Part shown: piece by piece, positions 58,502 through 64,000 of the stretch
Layout of the letters: each line of letters begins with the position of its first letter
Position numbering within the stretch: position 1 is the first letter of the stretch
Source: Ignelater luminosus
Taxonomy: Eukaryota > Arthropoda > Insecta > Coleoptera > Elateridae
Direction: 5' to 3'
Length of the DNA: 64,000 bases
NCBI GenBank assembly: GCA_011009095.1
Contig: VTPC01008600.1
Location: forward strand, 8,364 to 72,363
Notes under the pieces: model-generated
What the model saw: only the letters and a program-made list of their open reading frames with translations
Databases searched by the model: none
Told to the model about the DNA's origin: nothing
Translations under genes and position numbers: made by a program

Positions 58502-61340
58502 CTTAATTTATATTTGCAGCAAATCTTTAAGTATCCAAATACGTTTTTACATGTCCATTGAACTTGAATAGTATTGCAAGGCAAGCAATCAGCTAAAACC
58601 ATGGAATTCTTCCCTAAACTAGCATTCCTTCCGTATCTTTAGTGATACGAGATTATGATAAACTGGAAGAAATGGTGAAGGTTTTCTAAAATCTAAGAAT
58701 GAATCACCTAGACGGCAATGGAGAATTATCTAAAAGCGGTTCAAATATTACAATTATATTTTGAGGAACTAATTCTCAATAATCTGTTAAAAGTTGTAGG
58801 TGGCATCCGTTTGCGAGTTTTTCAATCGTATAAGCTAAAAGAATCATTTAAACGGACGTAAACATAAATACAATACAATACAGTACAAGAAGATCTTTGA
58901 TAGTGAAACTCTATTGCAAGTGACTAAAATGGCAAATCAATAAAACTTTGGGAACGAAACTCATAATCATAAATCTTCTTCATATGCATTTGTCATATAA
59001 ATAAAAACACTTGTATAGTTGACCTGGCTAACAACTTAAAACAAGAGACTGATTTGACATAAATTGATTCAGTTGTTTGTGTTAAAGATAAACATTATTA
59101 CAACACGCACTTTCAATTATTTCAGCAAAGGAAAAGATAGAAACAAAAAAAATCGATTGTACGTACGTAAAGAGTATTACGTATTGAATTTTCTTCTGCA
59201 ACAACTTTACTCTCAAAATAAAAATAGAAGTGGGCTGTAAATGATGCAGAAACGAAATAAAATTTGTAAGTCAAATTATTCGATATTAATATAAGTTGGG
59301 TTTCGTGATAGCGTAAATACAAAAATATAATGCATTTATTATTCCACGAAATGTTAAAAAAAAGAGAATGTGTAAGTTGTGATAACAACGCTTTTTCTTG
59401 TTTTTACACAATAATTGCGTTTGATAGTAGTTAAATGTATTCACTTTGTAGTTTTAATTCTGTTAACAATTTCTACAATTTTTGTTTTGGTACAAACTAA
59501 TATATTTTCAGATCGTGATTATAAAAACAAAGTTCGTTGAACGAACCGTTGATTTTTTCAAGATATGAGTCTACAAAGTCAAAATAAATTTTCCAGAAAA
59601 ATAAAGTGGCGTTAGAAATAAAAGAGCAGAGTTGAGAGGTTAAAATTCCAATAATAGAGTTTTGAGAGCGCAGTGTGTTCGGAAATTGCTGTGCAGCAAA
59701 GGATGATTTAATATAAAACCAATTTAGAGATTATAACCTCCAATACATACTACACACATGAAAAAGCTTATAAATTATTTTAATTATTAAGTTCTGTCAA
59801 TATTAAATAGCAAATAGATTTACATATAGATGGTACCGCTACTAGCAACAAAGGTATTTCCATTAAATCTTCAATAGAAAAATTGAAAAGATAAAGCAAA
59901 CTATTTGATACATTTAATGAGTCACTTGAAAATATCACTTCAATTATTAATTGTTTTACAGAAAACCAATACAGAGATTTACTTGAGAAAAAACAAGATT
60001 CTGTCTTGAATGACTGCCTATAATTACAATTAATGTAGCTTTGAAATTATGTTAATTCACTTACTTGGGAAATCAGGTAACATGTCCAAACGCATCAAGG
60101 ATCGCTTGCAGAACTTACCTGCAACAATACAAAATACTAACTTACTAGTAACAAACACAAAATCATTTAAGGTTTGCGAAGCTCCATCAATATGCTGGAA
60201 AAGAAGAATGTTTGAAAAACTAATCTTTCAACTTATATTATTCAGGTTCATAAACTTTTTACGTAGACATTCCAAGCTTGATTTCTAACAATTCAATTTA
60301 AGAAATTAATAATTAATTAATAATTCCGGGTATGCACACTGGTCATCAACATTTTGTGTCTTATTTACTAACGTAATGTAGATTGAAATTAATTTAGTCT
60401 CAAGCGCAGATTTGTTACGTACTTTAAGTGGGCGCTTTTTGAACCTATGCGAGATAGGTGGCGCTAGTGTAGCAATGTTATGATTTCTTTTAGGCAGTTG
60501 CATTTACTAATTAGAAGAAATAATCGCCTTTAAATCATAAAATCGCAATAACAAATAGATATAGCAGATGACTTCCTATTTTTCATCTTGGTATAAACTA
60601 TTATAAAATAATTATTTAAGTGTTTTTAGCAAACCTTCAATTTGAAATACTGGTCCGTGATAAAGGGGTAGGTCATCCCTTACCGTTAGAGTACCAACAG
60701 GGAGTGCAGCCGTACAATTGAACTTACACCGAAAATGATTGATAATTCAACTTCAACACACACCTCAAGTACCATTACCAGATAAAATAAAATAAAAATG
60801 TAACATATAATTAAATTAAACACCTTCAAGTATCTCTTTTAGAATGTTTTATTTGAGATTACAAAGTATGCGAGTTCAAAATCTACTAGTAAAGAAATAA
60901 TTAGAACTGATGATAAATGTGATGTGTAACATGTTTTATAACTTCTATGTTTTTCGATAGTAATTATCGTTGAAAGATAAATAAACAAGGAAATTTTAAT
61001 AGTTAGCATTCTCTGGTCTAGTTTCAAGTTAATATTGGAAAAATTATGGATTACATTCTATTTTATGAGATGTTATTAAACTCAGTATTGTATTATTTTA
61101 TAACAAGATAGGTTAGTATAATCGTTATACATAAATATATTTGATATTATAAAACATTTTATTTTTCTTTTATATGGAAAAAGTACATATTATAAAAAAC
61201 GATGTATACTGTATTTAAAAAGAAACATCTAAAACAATAGGCAATTTGTTATTTCACGATTGACTCTAAAGTTGTGCTTTACAACCCGCTGAAGTGTCAC
61301 AAATCGACAACTTATTATAAACATTTGTAATCAATTTATA
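58502..61340. other. No recognisable gene
   Basis: AT-rich DNA with no supported coding or repeat feature apart from a short AT palindrome (TTAATAATTAATTAATAATT, about 60304-60325). The frames at 59122-59388 (minus) and 60049-60288 (plus) are of chance length and have no recognisable domain. Confidence 0.5.
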
Positions 61341-61388
61341 GTATCGATGTTATAATGGCCGTATCGATGTTATAACGAATTCGTTATA
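61341..61388. repeat. Direct repeat pair plus 18-bp palindrome
   Basis: GTATCGATGTTATAA occurs at 61341-61355 and 61361-61375. Overlapping the second copy is the perfect palindrome TATAACGAATTCGTTATA at 61371-61388. Confidence 0.8.
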
Positions 61389-61518
61389 CGCACTTATGGT
61401 CCTGGCCAACTTCATTTTCTAAATCTGCCATCAAAAGCTTTTTGTTTACTATTTTCAGTAGTAACACCATAAGTGTATTCAGTATTATTGAATATACTGA
61501 TGTAGGTAATGAATACAA

Positions 61519-61579
61519 AACATATTGTTTCGGAACACCACAAGTTCAAAGGACGAGTGGTGTTCTGAAATAATATGTT
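61519..61579. repeat. Hairpin: 23-bp inverted repeat with 15-base loop
   Basis: The arm 61519-61541 (AACATATTGTTTCGGAACAC plus CAC) pairs with 61557-61579 at 21 of 23 positions. The loop is 61542-61556. It lies just outside the left target duplication of the hAT-type element. It could be a fold-back element or the inner remains of a MITE. Confidence 0.75.
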
Positions 61580-61591
61580 GAGGGTATCAAT

Positions 61592-62056
61592 TAGGGATGT
61601 TCCAAATATGCAAAACTGCGTATTTGCAAATACGAATACGAATACAAATAGTGACCTTTATCCTGTGTGATTTTGCTGCTTGGCAGACGCTTGTATTATA
61701 TCCGGTAGAATTTGTTTGCATAAACCAATATTTCGCGCGATCAACGCACTTGAGTATCATTTTCGTTGTAGTTTTTAATTTTTATGCAGTGAAGTTTGGT
61801 TTGTTTATGTGAATAATTGAACTCAAAACAGCTAGCTACATACTTTAATTACTTTTTGTTTTGATTTTTATTACTTCACTTGAAGTAAAACTGTTTTTTA
61901 TAAAGTATTTTCAGACCAGTATTGCTTTGTTAGTTATTCGTATATTATTCGTGTATTTGAATCAAGTTCACCAAATACAGTTACGAATACAAATATACAA
62001 AAGTTGGCGAATATTCGCTAAAACGAATACGAATACGAATATTTGGAACATCCCTA
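61592..62056. mobile_element. Non-autonomous hAT-type element (MITE) with 8-bp target duplication
   Basis: The termini are inverted repeats beginning TAGGGATGTTCCAAATAT, followed on both sides by runs of GAATAC-type repeats that also pair. The flanks are GTATCAAT (61584-61591) and GCATCAAT (62057-62064), an 8-bp duplication with one mismatch. Eight-base duplications and T/CAGGG-like ends are hallmarks of hAT elements. At 465 bp with no transposase-like frame it is a MITE. Confidence 0.8.
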
Positions 62057-62118
62057 GCATCAATACAGTATATCCTGATAATAATATGAATACCAGAGTG
62101 GTATTCGTTACGACTATA

Positions 62119-62726
62119 CAGGGTGTCCCGTAAAGGACAATAAAGCTTCAGGTAAACATCTTCTTTTATGAGTGCTTCTTGCAAATCTGCAAAAAGAAAA
62201 TTTCTCCTCAGCTTAGTTTTCTTGTACAAATGGTCAGAAGTTAACATCTTTATCACTAAATAAACAGAAACCAAAGAATCGAATGCAAACGAAGCCATTA
62301 CCAATTCAATAAATTAATCTGTTGAAACAACAATTACCATTGATAAAGCGCAGAACTATTAGATTTCTCTTTTTGAAGATGCTGTTCAAAATTGAATTCT
62401 CACCAAGAAATAGTTATGACAAATGTGCAAGTTCTGGGTGTACTGGTAAATCCGATAAAACTAGGTGCCAGCAATTCTTTCAAGTTTTAACAATTTTATG
62501 GCCTATTATAAAATTGATAAATCTTTGATTTCTTGCGATACTTTGGTTGCTGTATTCGAGTAATGTTGTATTTGCCTACAGCAGCGTTGCCAAGTTTAAA
62601 TTTCTTTTTTCTGGTTCATGTGACAAATCAAAGTACGTTGGAACATTCGTGTTTTCAATTTTGGCATCCTAATAGGTTAATGAAGGCTACTACCTAAAAC
62701 TTTATTGGCATTAACGGGACACCCTG
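62119..62726. mobile_element. Non-autonomous TIR element, CAGGGTGTCCCG ends
   Basis: The left end reads CAGGGTGTCCCGTAAAGGAC. The right end read inward is CAGGGTGTCCCGTTAATGCC. Homology continues through CAATAAAG for about 34 bp. The flanks are TATA (left) and CATA (right), compatible with a TA or TNA-type duplication that has mutated. At 608 bp it has no transposase motif; the minus-strand frame 61981-62304 crosses its boundary and is not a gene. Confidence 0.75.
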
Positions 62727-63079
62727 CATAATGAATAAAAGTAAAAACAATCAAAGACAATATTCTGACATTTCTAAAAATAGTAACCCTTGATTTGGAT
62801 TTTGCATTGTATTTTGTTTTGCTATGCACCAGCGATAATACCAAAGTGATTATATTACGCCGTCAAGGGTATATTCGCTTATAATACCTAGTAACTAGGT
62901 AAAATTCTGAATTGCTATTGGTTAATTTTGTAATGAATTATATAATAAATTAATCACTATGAAACTGCTCCTGGTCTATAACAAAACAAAATACCATGCA
63001 AATCTAAAGCTACTATTTTTACAATACGTTATAAATGGTTTCTGTTTTCAACGAACTGCGAAGGAATCGTTACTGAATT

Positions 63080-63370
63080 TGCGAAGTCTGCCTGTCTGTC
63101 TGTCTATCCGCATTTTTTTTTAATTCTAAAATTTTGACTTGAGATTTGGATTCTATATCAAAAACTAAAGACAACGTGGTGTCTTCGTTTTTTGATAACT
63201 CTTCGGAAACATGATCAAAATGGCTACCGAAATTGAAAAAATTTTTAAGTTTTTTTTTTTACTTTAGAATCGTATTCTACATCAAAAAATAAATATACGT
63301 ATACTTTTAGTTTTTTGATATCACCTCGGGAACATGGTCAAAATGGCCGCCGAAGTTTGAAAAAAAGTAA
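63080..63370. repeat. CTGT microsatellite followed by a diverged ~115-bp tandem duplication
   Basis: A CTGTCTGTCTGTCT run lies at about 63092-63106. After it, two similar units follow. The first runs about 63149-63250 (TTCTATATCAAAAACTAAAG ... TTTTTTGATAACTC ... AACATGATCAAAATGGC). The second runs about 63274-63370 (TTCTACATCAAAAAATAAAT ... TTTTTTGATATCAC ... AACATGGTCAAAATGGC). T-runs of ten or more bases precede each. Confidence 0.7.
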
Positions 63371-64000
63371 CAAAACGGAGTTCGTTGTGGTTATGCTTTG
63401 CATTTCCAGATGTTTACTTTTATTAATTACACGGTGTTAAAAAAATAATGTCGAAAAATCCAACGGCAGGTAGTACCATTCAAAATAAAATATTTCAAGA
63501 ACAAAATGAGATATCGGAATGAAATTTTCTACATGCTTGTTACGTAGTTTGTATTTGATATCTTCATCAGGGGCGAAGGATTAAGGAAGGGGCTAACCCT
63601 TTCACTCTAAAGAAAATTATTACGCCACTGAAAAATTAAAAATTTTCTCTATTCTCGAAATTGGCAATCGATTTGGCAAAAAAGGTGCTCTTGAGTTTTT
63701 TTCCATAGAATGCGTCACTGTCTTGTAAAATCGGATTTTTCAAACCCTCTTCAATCCAACGCTCAATGTACCCTTTCAAGTATGCTGGTTTAAGATTTAA
63801 CTCAGCAAATCTGTTTAGCTCACGGGATGGTGAAGTACGTTTTAGCCCATCTTATAAAGCGATTTGTTTTGTGTGGTATGTTGGTTTTAGAATTTGTCCC
63901 GCGCGTCTGATTGGTCCGTTCGGCATCTGCTGCCAACACGTGACCCATATCAGAGTGAGTTTGTGTAGTTATCAGCCACATTTTTAAATTTGTTTGTAGA
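63371..64000. other. No confidently recognisable feature
   Basis: A CACGGTGTTAAAAAAATAAT sequence at about 63430 resembles the end of a DNA-transposon-derived repeat, but no partner end is visible before the window closes. Confidence 0.4.

Noticed and set aside
63430..63460. CACGGTGTTAAAAAAATAAT resembling a DNA transposon end
   Set aside because: No matching inverted end before the window closes at 64000.
1..64000. Host protein-coding genes, rRNA genes, CRISPR arrays, bacterial operons
   Set aside because: None was found. All coding signatures recognised belong to transposable elements, and no array of regularly spaced repeats is present.

Overview
This window looks like AT-rich nuclear DNA from an arthropod, most likely an insect. 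The evidence is the mix of transposon families: several Tc1/mariner lineages, a Crypton-type tyrosine recombinase, pogo/jerky-like, Ty3/gypsy and RTE-type elements. I found no bacterial gene organisation, rRNA gene, CRISPR array or intact host gene. The species cannot be named from sequence alone; a beetle-like genome is only a guess.

Layout, left to right. At 0-3 kb there is a possible BEL/Pao scrap and a pogo/jerky-like transposase on the minus strand that has lost its catalytic domain. At 3.78-5.08 kb lies an end-to-end DD37E Tc1/mariner element with TA flanks and two frameshifts. From 5.1 to 9.6 kb I recognise nothing. From 9.6 to 13.3 kb there are minus-strand gypsy-like remnants (reverse transcriptase and integrase C-terminus) around a strand-biased block. 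At 14.8-18.4 kb are LINE ORF1-like and RTE endonuclease remnants. At 20.8-21.9 kb is an internally deleted DD34D mariner. At 25.1-25.9 kb is a Crypton-like recombinase with a possible 59-nt GC-AG intron. A minus-strand RTE LINE (26-28.4 kb) and a 273-aa LINE-associated ORF (28.9-29.7 kb) follow, then about 5 kb in which I see nothing.

From 37 to 44 kb two RTE-type LINE copies lie head to tail, and the second is interrupted by a complete DD34D mariner with perfect reading-frame continuity across the insertion. Directly next is a DD41D element (44.06-46.03 kb) with roughly 320-bp terminal inverted repeats. It carries the only apparently intact transposase in the window (361 aa). At 50.5-56 kb there is a mosaic of RTE and Jockey-type LINE fragments, and at 57.4-58.5 kb a fourth mariner. 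At 61.3-62.7 kb there is a palindrome cluster, a hAT-type MITE with 8-bp target duplications, and a second TIR element beginning CAGGGTGTCCCG.

The contents do not form a pathway; they record successive insertions and decay. The items most worth checking are the DD41D element, the possible intron in the Crypton-like gene, the DDE-deleted pogo-like copy and the nested mariner. Family assignments come from motif recognition without database searches.
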